From positions 1-36,462 of the forward strand of contig JABMQN010000018.1 of assembly GCA_013203045.1 (NCBI GenBank): a DNA stretch of 36,462 bases, read 5' to 3'. This document shows, one piece after another, positions 9,061 through 18,119 of this stretch. Positions within the stretch are counted from its first letter, which is position 1, and every line of letters begins with the position of its first letter. A program made the translations under genes and the position numbers. The notes under the pieces were generated by a model. It searched no databases. It had not been told where the DNA came from and saw nothing but the letters and a program-made list of their open reading frames with translations. This DNA comes from Chloroflexota bacterium. GTDB lineage: Bacteria; Chloroflexota; Dehalococcoidia; SZUA-161; SpSt-899.

Positions 9061-10266
9061 TTACAGTGATTTGCTTATTCGATACCGTTTTCTTTTGATG
9101 GATCGCCTTTTGTTCAAAAATACTAGTGTTGAAATAGCGACGAGAACAAGAATTCCGATCACTATCCCGATGATGAGCGGGGTATTACTGCTACCCTTTT
9201 CTTCATCCGCTTCGTCATCTTCGATAACGACGATACCCTCCACGTCAATGGACCCAATCGTACTGTACGTGTAGGGTTCGCCACCCAGATTTAACTGCAT
9301 TTGAAAACTGTACCGTCCATTAAGCCAACCATCCGGCGGGATATAATTATATGATTGCTCTATAGTGCCTATTTCCAGTATACTCATAGTTCCTATCGAT
9401 ATTTCCTCGATTAGTACTTCATCGTGATTAACCAGAAGGAGCATTTCAGCATCGTTCATTGGTTTGTAAAGGTTCTCGATTACGTATATTAACTTAGTGA
9501 ATGCAAGTTGTCCGCTGGTACTGTGGTAGTGTGGCACAACTCCAAAATTAAGAAAGTACACGGTTTCAATTACCAGATTTACCGTTTTCTCTTCACCATT
9601 AGCCACGTTAAAACTCTCTTCGGCCAGTTTTTCATCTGCGACGTAAGCGTGGGCAATGAAGCGCCCTGGCGAAACCGTTGTTTCCAATATTCCAGTCTCT
9701 GAATAATCAAACTCCGACTCGGCGCCATCAGCGGCTATTTTCATTAACCTGATAACGGCGGGGATAGGTTCACCTGATGGGCCGACAGATTTTACTGTAA
9801 CGAAAGCAGACTCGCCAGTTATTATTACGGTGGCGGTCTGTCCTGCGGCTCCCATGATCTGGATTCCCCCCTCACTCTCCGAGTAGGATTCAGCGGTAAC
9901 TCGTATCTCGTGTTCTCCCGCAGGCGCGTCTTCGGAAGCCTCCAATGTTATAAGTACTTTCTGCTGTCCACTAGGCGCAATAGCAAAATCATCGTGGGAG
10001 AGAATAACGCTTACACCGCGTGGGGCTTCAGTGACCATTCGAACATTGAGTTCAGAATCACCATTATTGAATACAACTACATAGATGCTTGGTCCGCTAA
10101 TACTGGCGCCCTGGGGAAGTTCAAAAGGTTGACGGTAGAAGCTGCCTGATATGGCAATACCACCGTCTGCATTTGCCGGTATCGACCCAAACAGGAATGA
10201 TGACAGTACCAGCATTAGAATTGAAAGCAATGGTATGGTCGATTTTCTACATCGATAAAATTTCAT
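9061..10266 (-). CDS. Exported protein with NEW3-like/beta domains and C-terminal TM anchor
   Basis: Signal peptide; VVVFNNGDSELNVRMVTEAPRGVSVILSHDDFAIAPSGQQKVLITLEASEDAPAGEHEIRVTAES (NEW3/CARDB-like); TPLIIGIVIGILVLVAISTLVFLNKRRSIKRKR C-terminal anchor. Confidence 0.8.
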   Translation of the reverse strand: MKFYRCRKSTIPLLSILMLVLSSFLFGSIPANADGGIAISGSFYRQPFELPQGASISGPSIYVVVFNNGDSELNVRMVTEAPRGVSVILSHDDFAIAPSGQQKVLITLEASEDAPAGEHEIRVTAESYSESEGGIQIMGAAGQTATVIITGESAFVTVKSVGPSGEPIPAVIRLMKIAADGAESEFDYSETGILETTVSPGRFIAHAYVADEKLAEESFNVANGEEKTVNLVIETVYFLNFGVVPHYHSTSGQLAFTKLIYVIENLYKPMNDAEMLLLVNHDEVLIEEISIGTMSILEIGTIEQSYNYIPPDGWLNGRYSFQMQLNLGGEPYTYSTIGSIDVEGIVVIEDDEADEEKGSSNTPLIIGIVIGILVLVAISTLVFLNKRRSIKRKRYRISKSL

Positions 10267-10277
10267 TTTCTGCTCCT

Positions 10278-13046
10278 TTATGACCCATCGGCAATCTTGA
10301 GGTAGACTGAACCCTGGTATTCCTCATCCGGGATATCAGCGCTACCAAGCCAGAGCCACAGGTTATTGTTAGCCTGTGCATCACCAGATTCAGTTGTTTG
10401 TGTTCCAGTATCATCTATTGTTGTATACGATGCGCTAAGCACTTGCACTGCATCAGCCAGAGTATCGTCATCATCGGCTTGGAGTGCGAATTGAGCATTC
10501 CCTGGATTCGTACCTGAAGCGTACAAAGAAATTGTTCCACTGCTCGTCTGTCCAACCCAGTTCGCATCTGATTTTACTTGTTCAACATAAGCTCCATTGG
10601 AAATATAGGTAACGCTAAATGCAGTAGAAGGCGATCCGCTCGTTCCCAGTGATACAGTTCCAAAGCTGGTGTCAGTGATACTGGCAGTTTCTCCATACCA
10701 GTTCATATCCCGGTTTGCCGAATAGTTGCTAGCAGTAGTAATGCCATCATCAGCTTCGGCAAAAGCGTGCCACTTGGCTGATCCGGCATTCTCCGTAGCT
10801 ACTTTGCCTGGCTTGAAGTGAAACTCAAAATTGCCGGTAGTACCAGTGAGAGAAGGTGCCGAGCAACTGCCGCTAACGACAGACCATGTAGTGCTAGAGC
10901 TGGGATCAATACTCCATGTAGGAGAGCCTCCGTTAGTCCACGTGAGTATAGCTGCTGTCTGCGTATTACCTGATCCTGGGACGTCTTCAGCAGCGTAGCT
11001 GCCATCGCTATCATAAAAGAGAGTCAACTCCACGTCGCTCAAATCATCAAGTGAGTTGTTATCTGTAACAGGCACTTTGGCGTTGTATTGCACCTGCGGG
11101 ATCATCGAGTTAGTTGATGCGATAGTCCCCGTAGTAGTCCAGATTAATGGTGCATCGACCGTGGGAGCTTCGTTTGCAGGGGTAAATGAAATTGTGGATG
11201 TATCTATCCTTTCAGGGATGGTTTCAAAGGTAATGGAGAACTGGGGTCTTCTATATGTATAACCATTCTCGGTGCTCCCGAAATTGATGGCTGTGTAACC
11301 TATTCCTTCTTGGTCAGTGATCATGATGAATCCATATCGGTGACCGGCATTGTCATTTTGATATTGGAGAACATCACGGGCTAATTGATCCCCGAATGTC
11401 CACGTATGGTTTCCCCCCACCACCGGGATGCTGGTTACAGATGCCAGTGCGGTGTTACCTCTATCATTTGTACCATCGTAGTCACTTGATGCGTCACCGT
11501 CTACTCCAGACGTACTCTTACCCGCGCCGGCAGTGGTCCATGCAGACGTATTATAGCGCTCATAGTTCCAGCATACTTCTCCGGAAAAGGCTTGGTAATG
11601 AGCTCTCGTTCCTTCATTCACATCCCAGTCTCCTGAGGCAGTACCCCAATCATCCAAAACGGGATATATGCTCATGGTGTGGCTCACTCCTCCGCCCCCG
11701 CTGACCACGTAAAGATTGAGAGAGGCCCCGGTAATGGTGGCATCAGGATGGGCCTGGTCAAAGGCCGCCAAATCAAACTGGAAGAGAAGGCGATTGTGGT
11801 ATTGCCATGACGACCAGATAAAACTTCCGCATCTCAGCGTGTCATCGGTGCCAAAGTTGTAGTTTTCAAATACAAGTGATAAAAGAGAGGTATCCTGAAC
11901 TCCAGAATAGTTTTCTCCACCCCTGTTACCAAATGTAACCGTATCATTAAACAGCAGGCCAGAGTTGCCCAGATTGAAGGCCGTTGCAGGAACCATGTCG
12001 TAAAATTTGGTTTCTGTGAGTTCTTTGTCACGAATGACCGTTGCATCTGAGGAACTGGTACCCGAAAACAAATCTATTTTCGATCCGTAGAAGCCTGTGC
12101 TTGGCTGAATGGTATTACCGATGGGATATCTTTTTGTGGAACTGACTGTATTATAATATGGTTTGCTTTGTGTCATTCGCTCTGTTCCGAAGCTACAAAG
12201 CGCCATGCCGTTTGTTGCCGAATCCAAATACGCGCTATCCGTTTTCAATATAGTAGATAATCCGTTATCGTCGGATTCCGGCGAACCGAAACGCAGTGGA
12301 GCCGGTGTTATCCAGTGGATCGGCCTGCCTGTATCCGGGCTGTAAAAAACAATGTTCCCCCACGAAGTATCTAGGATTGCATTACTTGCTTCTACCGAAT
12401 AACTGTACCTGATACCCACCGCTAGATCCTCAATCTGATCACTTGGCAAGTTACTAAATATAGTATCTTTCAGCGTCTTAGGTATGTAGACTCTATCTAC
12501 CAATTGGTCGTTTATATATTTTACGGAATATGAGATTCCATCTGAGTCTGTCCATGATACTGTATCGCCGTTCACGGTTGGTGTCAGGCCAGAGAAATCG
12601 AATTCAAATATCAGCTCTTCCCATCCGGTTACATTGTTTCTCACCACGATGCCATCTATCTCGAATGATCTCTCGTCGCCCCAGTGCTCAAAAGTGAATG
12701 TGCCATTCTCCTTGATCCATAATCGATATACGCCAGAAGTCACTTCCCAGGTATATCCCGGTTTATCTGATGACCGGATGCTCACATCCACCAGATCATA
12801 TTCACCTTGTTCATTCTTGTAGTATTTGGGATAGGCATATACGTTCCATGTATTCCCAACTTGCTCGGAGAAGTGGTTAATTGGGATAGCTTCCTCTGAT
12901 TGTGTTCCGGATAAGATGATGTTCTTAAGATTGATGCATCCCGATGATGTGAAGAAAAATACTGCCAGCAGGAGAATAGTCGCGATAGTGCTCATAAGGA
13001 GGTCGCATATAGTTTTATTCGATTTATTCACAGTCAGTATTGTCAT
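10278..13046 (-). CDS. Large exported (possible lipo-)protein with DNRLRE-like domain and shared C-terminal module
   Basis: Signal peptide ending FFFTSSGC (lipobox-like); NRLLFQFDLAAFDQAHPDATITGASLNLYVVSGGG...DWDVNEGT is DNRLRE-like; C-terminal 291 aa is the shared module. Confidence 0.8.
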   Translation of the reverse strand: MTILTVNKSNKTICDLLMSTIATILLLAVFFFTSSGCINLKNIILSGTQSEEAIPINHFSEQVGNTWNVYAYPKYYKNEQGEYDLVDVSIRSSDKPGYTWEVTSGVYRLWIKENGTFTFEHWGDERSFEIDGIVVRNNVTGWEELIFEFDFSGLTPTVNGDTVSWTDSDGISYSVKYINDQLVDRVYIPKTLKDTIFSNLPSDQIEDLAVGIRYSYSVEASNAILDTSWGNIVFYSPDTGRPIHWITPAPLRFGSPESDDNGLSTILKTDSAYLDSATNGMALCSFGTERMTQSKPYYNTVSSTKRYPIGNTIQPSTGFYGSKIDLFSGTSSSDATVIRDKELTETKFYDMVPATAFNLGNSGLLFNDTVTFGNRGGENYSGVQDTSLLSLVFENYNFGTDDTLRCGSFIWSSWQYHNRLLFQFDLAAFDQAHPDATITGASLNLYVVSGGGGVSHTMSIYPVLDDWGTASGDWDVNEGTRAHYQAFSGEVCWNYERYNTSAWTTAGAGKSTSGVDGDASSDYDGTNDRGNTALASVTSIPVVGGNHTWTFGDQLARDVLQYQNDNAGHRYGFIMITDQEGIGYTAINFGSTENGYTYRRPQFSITFETIPERIDTSTISFTPANEAPTVDAPLIWTTTGTIASTNSMIPQVQYNAKVPVTDNNSLDDLSDVELTLFYDSDGSYAAEDVPGSGNTQTAAILTWTNGGSPTWSIDPSSSTTWSVVSGSCSAPSLTGTTGNFEFHFKPGKVATENAGSAKWHAFAEADDGITTASNYSANRDMNWYGETASITDTSFGTVSLGTSGSPSTAFSVTYISNGAYVEQVKSDANWVGQTSSGTISLYASGTNPGNAQFALQADDDDTLADAVQVLSASYTTIDDTGTQTTESGDAQANNNLWLWLGSADIPDEEYQGSVYLKIADGS

Positions 13047-13061
13047 TGCATTTCACTTCAA

Positions 13062-14132
13062 TTATAAGCCGTTTATAATTCGATAATATAGGGTTCCTTG
13101 ATATTCCTCACTTATGATACCGGATTCATATAACCAGAGCCAGAGATGGTTGTTAGCTTGTGTGATGCCCGCTTCCCCGGTCTGGGTACCCGAATTGTTG
13201 ATCGTTGTATAATAATCACTTTGCACCTGCACTGAGTCAGCCACGGTGTCATCATCATCTGCCTTGAGTGCAAATTGGGATGCACCTGGACTGGTACCGG
13301 AGGTGTGCAAAGTCAATGTTGCAGCGCTGTCCTGACCGGTCATTGTTGCATCTGATCTTACCTGCTCATCATAGGGACCATTGGAAATGTAAGTAGCGCT
13401 TACTGCCCCGGAAACAGACCCACTGCATCCCAGCGGCACGGTACCGAAACTGGTAGTGGCGGTCACTCCTGAGACCTCTCCATACCAGTTCATCTCACGG
13501 TCTTCCTGGTAATTGTCGCCGGTCCCAGCGGCACCGTCCGTAGCTATGGCATATATGTGCCATTCGTCATTACCGTTATTCTCTGTAGCTACTTTGCCTG
13601 GTTTAAAATGGAATTCAAATGTACCGGTGGAGCTGGTGAGTGACGGGGCGGAACAACTGCCACTGACAACAGCCCAGGTAGTGCTGGCACTGGGATCAAT
13701 CGTAAATGAACCTCCATTGGTCCAGGTGAGAATGGCACACGATTGTGTGTTACCAGTTCCGGGTCGGTCTCCCTCATCATACGTGCCGTCAGCGTCATAG
13801 TAAATAGTCACCTTCAATGTATTGAGATCGTTGAAAGTATTGTTGTCTGTCGCGGCTACCTTCACATTGTATTGGGTTTGTGGGCTCATTAAAGTGGCCT
13901 GTGCTGCACCGGTCCCTGTGCTCCAAAGCTCCACGCTGGTTATTGAAGGATCTTCGTTGGGTATAGTGAATGATCCGGTTGAAGGTATTTCTGTTGCTGC
14001 AAGGACAATCCCAGGCATTGTTACGAGCAGTAACACGATTGCCACTGCTAAAGATGAAATCCTATTTGATTCCAAATTTGGCCCTCTTTTCCTCATACCT
14101 GAAGTAAAAAGTCTGGCCAAACATGCATTCAT
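13062..14132 (-). CDS. Exported protein consisting mainly of the shared C-terminal module
   Basis: Signal peptide VAIVLLLVTMPGIVLAA then module SVELWSTG...EEYQGTLYYRIINGL*. Start overlaps the upstream gene by 4 nt (ATGA); a downstream start at MRKRGP is also possible. Confidence 0.8.
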   Translation of the reverse strand: MNACLARLFTSGMRKRGPNLESNRISSLAVAIVLLLVTMPGIVLAATEIPSTGSFTIPNEDPSITSVELWSTGTGAAQATLMSPQTQYNVKVAATDNNTFNDLNTLKVTIYYDADGTYDEGDRPGTGNTQSCAILTWTNGGSFTIDPSASTTWAVVSGSCSAPSLTSSTGTFEFHFKPGKVATENNGNDEWHIYAIATDGAAGTGDNYQEDREMNWYGEVSGVTATTSFGTVPLGCSGSVSGAVSATYISNGPYDEQVRSDATMTGQDSAATLTLHTSGTSPGASQFALKADDDDTVADSVQVQSDYYTTINNSGTQTGEAGITQANNHLWLWLYESGIISEEYQGTLYYRIINGL

Positions 14133-17100
14133 GAACCGTCACCAATTCCGAAATAGACGCTGCCTTGGAATTCATCTGCCGGAATGCCAGAATCGGTAGT
14201 AAGCCATAAATAGTTGTTAGCCTGGGTAACACCAGCCTCCGCAGTCTGTGTACCTGATGTGTCTATTGACGTGTAAGATGCGCTTGCAACCGATACTGCG
14301 TCAGCCACAGTGTTATCATCATCTGCCTTTAGAGAGAACTCGGTACCCAAGGAGAGAGCGGTGCTGGTGAGCTGTCCGATCCAACTTGCATCTGACTTGA
14401 CTTGTTCATCATATGCTCCGTTCGAAATATAGGTGGCGCTCACTGCACTGGTAGATACGATGTCAGTATCTCCCAACGATACGCTACCAAAGCCAAAGCT
14501 AGAGGTGATACTATTGATTTCTCCATACCAGTTCATATCCAAGTTGTCCTGGTAGTTATTGGCTGTTAGGGTGCCGGAATTCGCCGCCCCGTAAATGTGC
14601 CACTTGGCTGAGCCTGTAGTCTCAGAGGCTACCTTCCCCGGAGTGAAGTAAAACTGAAACGTGCCCTCAGTGCTGCTCAAGGAAGGTGCAGAGCAACTAC
14701 CGCTATTAATTGACCAGGTAGTGCTGGTATCAGGATTAATGGACCAGACAGGCGATCCACCGTTGGTCCAGGCAAGTATAGCCGCCGTTTGAGTGTTGCC
14801 CGAGCCCGGGACATCTTCAACGGCATAACTGCCGTCGCTATCATAGAAGAGGGTAGCCTTTACTGTGCTTAAGTCATTGAGAGTGCCGTCGTTTTTGGTG
14901 ATTCTGACCCTAGTGTTATATTCAACTTGCGGTGTTATCGATGTTGCTTCCGACGGCGTTGCCCCGGTGTCCCACAACACCACTGAATTCAATACGAAAT
15001 CGAGAGGCGCTTGCCACGATAATAGCCAGTCCTTGAGTGTTGGTGTATCGCCGCCGTCTGAGGTCAGCTCTGCGTATGCCTTTACAGGATTAATTGAACC
15101 GGCACATTTTGAAATGTCGTAACCTATTGCGGCTTCGGTGCCGCTGATGGTGCAGAGCACGCTATCATCGCTGGCATCTAGTATTTTGTACTCGATACCG
15201 GTACCTGCAGGCGTGCCGTGATTGACAGAAAAGGTATCCCATGAAATGGTGCCGCTGATAGTGATATCAGTTGAAGTAATCGTGCCGGGCGACCCGTACG
15301 CAGTCAGAGATGCGATGCCGTTGCCCACAGTTATATTGGAGGTGGAATCCACTTTATCCCAGGCAAACTTGCCGTCACTCCAGTCATTCCAGGTAATGTT
15401 CCAATCGTGCAGGGTCGGCGTAACGAGGGTATCAGTGGTAGAAAGGTTGGCTGCCAGCCTGACTTCAGAGTAAGTCCCGGTATTCAAACTCATCAGATCT
15501 ACCGGGGAGCTATCGAAGCCCGCAGCGTTCCCGGAAAGATCACCATCCGGGATCAGTTGCCATGATCCGCCGCTATAATACTCAAGCCGGATCTTGATAT
15601 CGGTATTTGTTGGTTCCGTATCACTCCAGCCAAGTGAGTCCCAGTTACTCAGGCTTGAGGGCGCGATACCGACAGATGAGACGGTACCAGATGAACTATA
15701 AGTGTTGAATGTTTTCGTAAAGACCAGATCATCGAACCACACCTTCTTGACAGTACCCCCCAGAAGGGCACCAAGTCTTAGTTTAAAGCTGGAGTTGCCA
15801 TACGTGTCGAGATCTATGGCGGCATTGCGGCGGAGCCAAGCCCAATCTGAACCATTGTTGTCCAGGTAATCTATAACGGTCCAGGATGAACCATTATAGT
15901 ACTCAAGACGGAAATCATAAGTTGCAGTATAAAGTTTATAGAACCAGAAATCCAGATTGGCCGTTAAAGCATTGGAAAGATCAATTGTATCCGACGTGAG
16001 GTAATTCCAGGCATATACGCCATTTTTCACCCACATACTGTGATTGCCACTGCGACTTATACCTGATTTGATGGACCATGGGGATGTACCATCCCAGAGG
16101 GAATGGGTGAAGCTGTCGCTGAAAGCGGTCTCACCATCTACAGTCAGAACCACGTCATCCACCCACGCAGAATGCCCGATAGCGTTCGTGCAATCGATCC
16201 TGATTCTAAAATTGGAAATGCCATAGGTACCAAGGTCTATCGCCACATCATTGTAGTGGAGCCAGGTCCAATCGCCACCATTGTTATCAAGCTCGTCGAT
16301 GATATCATAAGTTGAGCCGTTGAAAAAATAAAGGGTGAAACCGGTGGCTGCCGTGTTATACTTGCGGAACCAGAAATCAAGACTGGCCGATGTCGCGCTC
16401 GAAAGATCGATATCATCCGATGTCACGACTCCCCCCCCTCCAAATTGAGACCTCAAACACGCGTAGTCGTCGTGATATGCAGTGCCCCCGACATCCAAAG
16501 AGGTAAGACCATTTCCATCCCAATTGCTCAGGTTGAAGCTGTCAGAGTAAGTGGTCTCGACTAAATTTGAAACGAGGGTGGTATCCCCTCCACTGGTTGC
16601 TGTGTTTGTGGAGCTGGTGGATATCGAAACAGTGCTGCTGAATGAGTCACCCCAGGATGTTGTTGATTCCTCTGCACCCAGTTCAAACGTTGGCTCATCT
16701 TCAATGAATTTTCTAGCTCTGGCCCATGAAACATAAATATCCTGTATATCGTAAGATCCTGCGCCAGAGCCAAGAAAAAAACCAAGATACATATATACTG
16801 ATTCGTTAAAATAATCTAAAGAAACCTTCTCAACATAATTACTAAAAAGACGAATATTTGTTCCATCAAAACCTGTTCCAAGTACGTAATCGACTTGTGC
16901 TGTTCTAGTAAATACTGGTACTCCTGATCCGAGGTTATAGCTTGCAACTGTACCATCACCAGCAAAATAGTTTACAGATGATCCTGCTGGATAGTCGACC
17001 ATGTAACATACATTGGCATCAGCTCCTGCGTTGCCAGCTTGCAAATTTTTTACATCTACTGTCATCATGCCAGAATACCAAGTTCCCGTACTCGCATACC

Positions 17101-17734
17101 ACTTGACCATTGATTCAAAGATCATCTCATCACTCTGGGCTACCGTATTTTTAGTATAAATACTTCCTTTATTTATTCTCACTCCTCCATCTGCAACAGT
17201 TACATTTGCTGGACTTGTTGCCGTCCATACATCTGTATCTAATGATGCTCCATCAAAATCATCAAAGAAAGTAAAAACACTTGTTCCGCTCGACACAGCG
17301 TTAGCGGTGGGATTCCCATAATACATATGAAAAGTTGATGTTCCACTGGATGGAAGTGATGGGTATTTCACCCAGACGCTTGATGTACCGGAGTTATTCC
17401 AGGTCTCAATCCAATAGCTGCAGGCAGTTCCGCTGGAGGTTGTGAACCTGAGGTCATCGCCATTAGATCCTTGAACATTGTTGTAATTAAAGGTATCTGG
17501 AGTAAGTGTAATTTTCACCGGGTAGTCGGTCAGCGCGGAGCCGGAGTTTTCCGTTAGCTCGATGACCCTTCGGTAATCCCAGTCGGTATCGTCCCAGGTT
17601 GGAGGAATTTCCGCTTGAGCAGGGGGTGGGAGCATTTGTGGAAGTAGTAATACTGCCAATAGAAGGAACAAAGTGCCCACAGAAACGAGTTTGCTGATAT
17701 CTCTTCTGAAAAGCGACGTGTTCTGATCATTCAT
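14129..17734 (-). CDS. 1201-aa exported protein: DUF2341-like N-terminus, LamG-like region, tandem MAM-like repeats, shared C-terminal module
   Basis: Signal peptide; WDDTDWDYRRVIELTENSGSALTDYPVKITL...HMYYGNP (DUF2341-like); two tandem ~138-aa repeats (DSFNLSNWDG.. / DSFTHSLWDG..); C-terminal 285 aa is the shared module. Confidence 0.85.
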   Translation of the reverse strand: MNDQNTSLFRRDISKLVSVGTLFLLLAVLLLPQMLPPPAQAEIPPTWDDTDWDYRRVIELTENSGSALTDYPVKITLTPDTFNYNNVQGSNGDDLRFTTSSGTACSYWIETWNNSGTSSVWVKYPSLPSSGTSTFHMYYGNPTANAVSSGTSVFTFFDDFDGASLDTDVWTATSPANVTVADGGVRINKGSIYTKNTVAQSDEMIFESMVKWYASTGTWYSGMMTVDVKNLQAGNAGADANVCYMVDYPAGSSVNYFAGDGTVASYNLGSGVPVFTRTAQVDYVLGTGFDGTNIRLFSNYVEKVSLDYFNESVYMYLGFFLGSGAGSYDIQDIYVSWARARKFIEDEPTFELGAEESTTSWGDSFSSTVSISTSSTNTATSGGDTTLVSNLVETTYSDSFNLSNWDGNGLTSLDVGGTAYHDDYACLRSQFGGGGVVTSDDIDLSSATSASLDFWFRKYNTAATGFTLYFFNGSTYDIIDELDNNGGDWTWLHYNDVAIDLGTYGISNFRIRIDCTNAIGHSAWVDDVVLTVDGETAFSDSFTHSLWDGTSPWSIKSGISRSGNHSMWVKNGVYAWNYLTSDTIDLSNALTANLDFWFYKLYTATYDFRLEYYNGSSWTVIDYLDNNGSDWAWLRRNAAIDLDTYGNSSFKLRLGALLGGTVKKVWFDDLVFTKTFNTYSSSGTVSSVGIAPSSLSNWDSLGWSDTEPTNTDIKIRLEYYSGGSWQLIPDGDLSGNAAGFDSSPVDLMSLNTGTYSEVRLAANLSTTDTLVTPTLHDWNITWNDWSDGKFAWDKVDSTSNITVGNGIASLTAYGSPGTITSTDITISGTISWDTFSVNHGTPAGTGIEYKILDASDDSVLCTISGTEAAIGYDISKCAGSINPVKAYAELTSDGGDTPTLKDWLLSWQAPLDFVLNSVVLWDTGATPSEATSITPQVEYNTRVRITKNDGTLNDLSTVKATLFYDSDGSYAVEDVPGSGNTQTAAILAWTNGGSPVWSINPDTSTTWSINSGSCSAPSLSSTEGTFQFYFTPGKVASETTGSAKWHIYGAANSGTLTANNYQDNLDMNWYGEINSITSSFGFGSVSLGDTDIVSTSAVSATYISNGAYDEQVKSDASWIGQLTSTALSLGTEFSLKADDDNTVADAVSVASASYTSIDTSGTQTAEAGVTQANNYLWLTTDSGIPADEFQGSVYFGIGDGS

Positions 17735-18119
17735 ACTAGGGCTGCTCCTGGTGAAACATGTTTACCAATGGGTAGTACAGAGGCATTGAGACGACAATTG
17801 AAGGATAAGGGTGAGGGGGAAAAGCAGGATGAATTTTGGGAATTTTGGGGTGCATGGCTGGGAGCGCAAAACGCGTGGGAGAGGTACCTCCCCCCCTGTT
17901 TCATTACCCTCTACCCCCATCGGGGCTATTGGACCAAAAAAACTTCACTCACTATCCCCCACTAAGTGCTTTGTGTTACAGTATCGACTTGCTCACGATA
18001 TAACATATCGAGCTACAAAAAGACATACTTTGTTAGTGAATTTAGCATACATATTGTGAGTCGTCAACGGTGGGCCATTTGCTCAGGTTTCCCATTCCGT
18101 CTGAATTGACACATATTAT

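Noticed and set aside
17768-18059. Overlapping plus-strand ORFs of 65 and 82 aa in the 17.7-18.1 kb intergenic region
   Set aside because: Repetitive purine-rich intergenic sequence; the two frames overlap and neither gives a recognisable protein.
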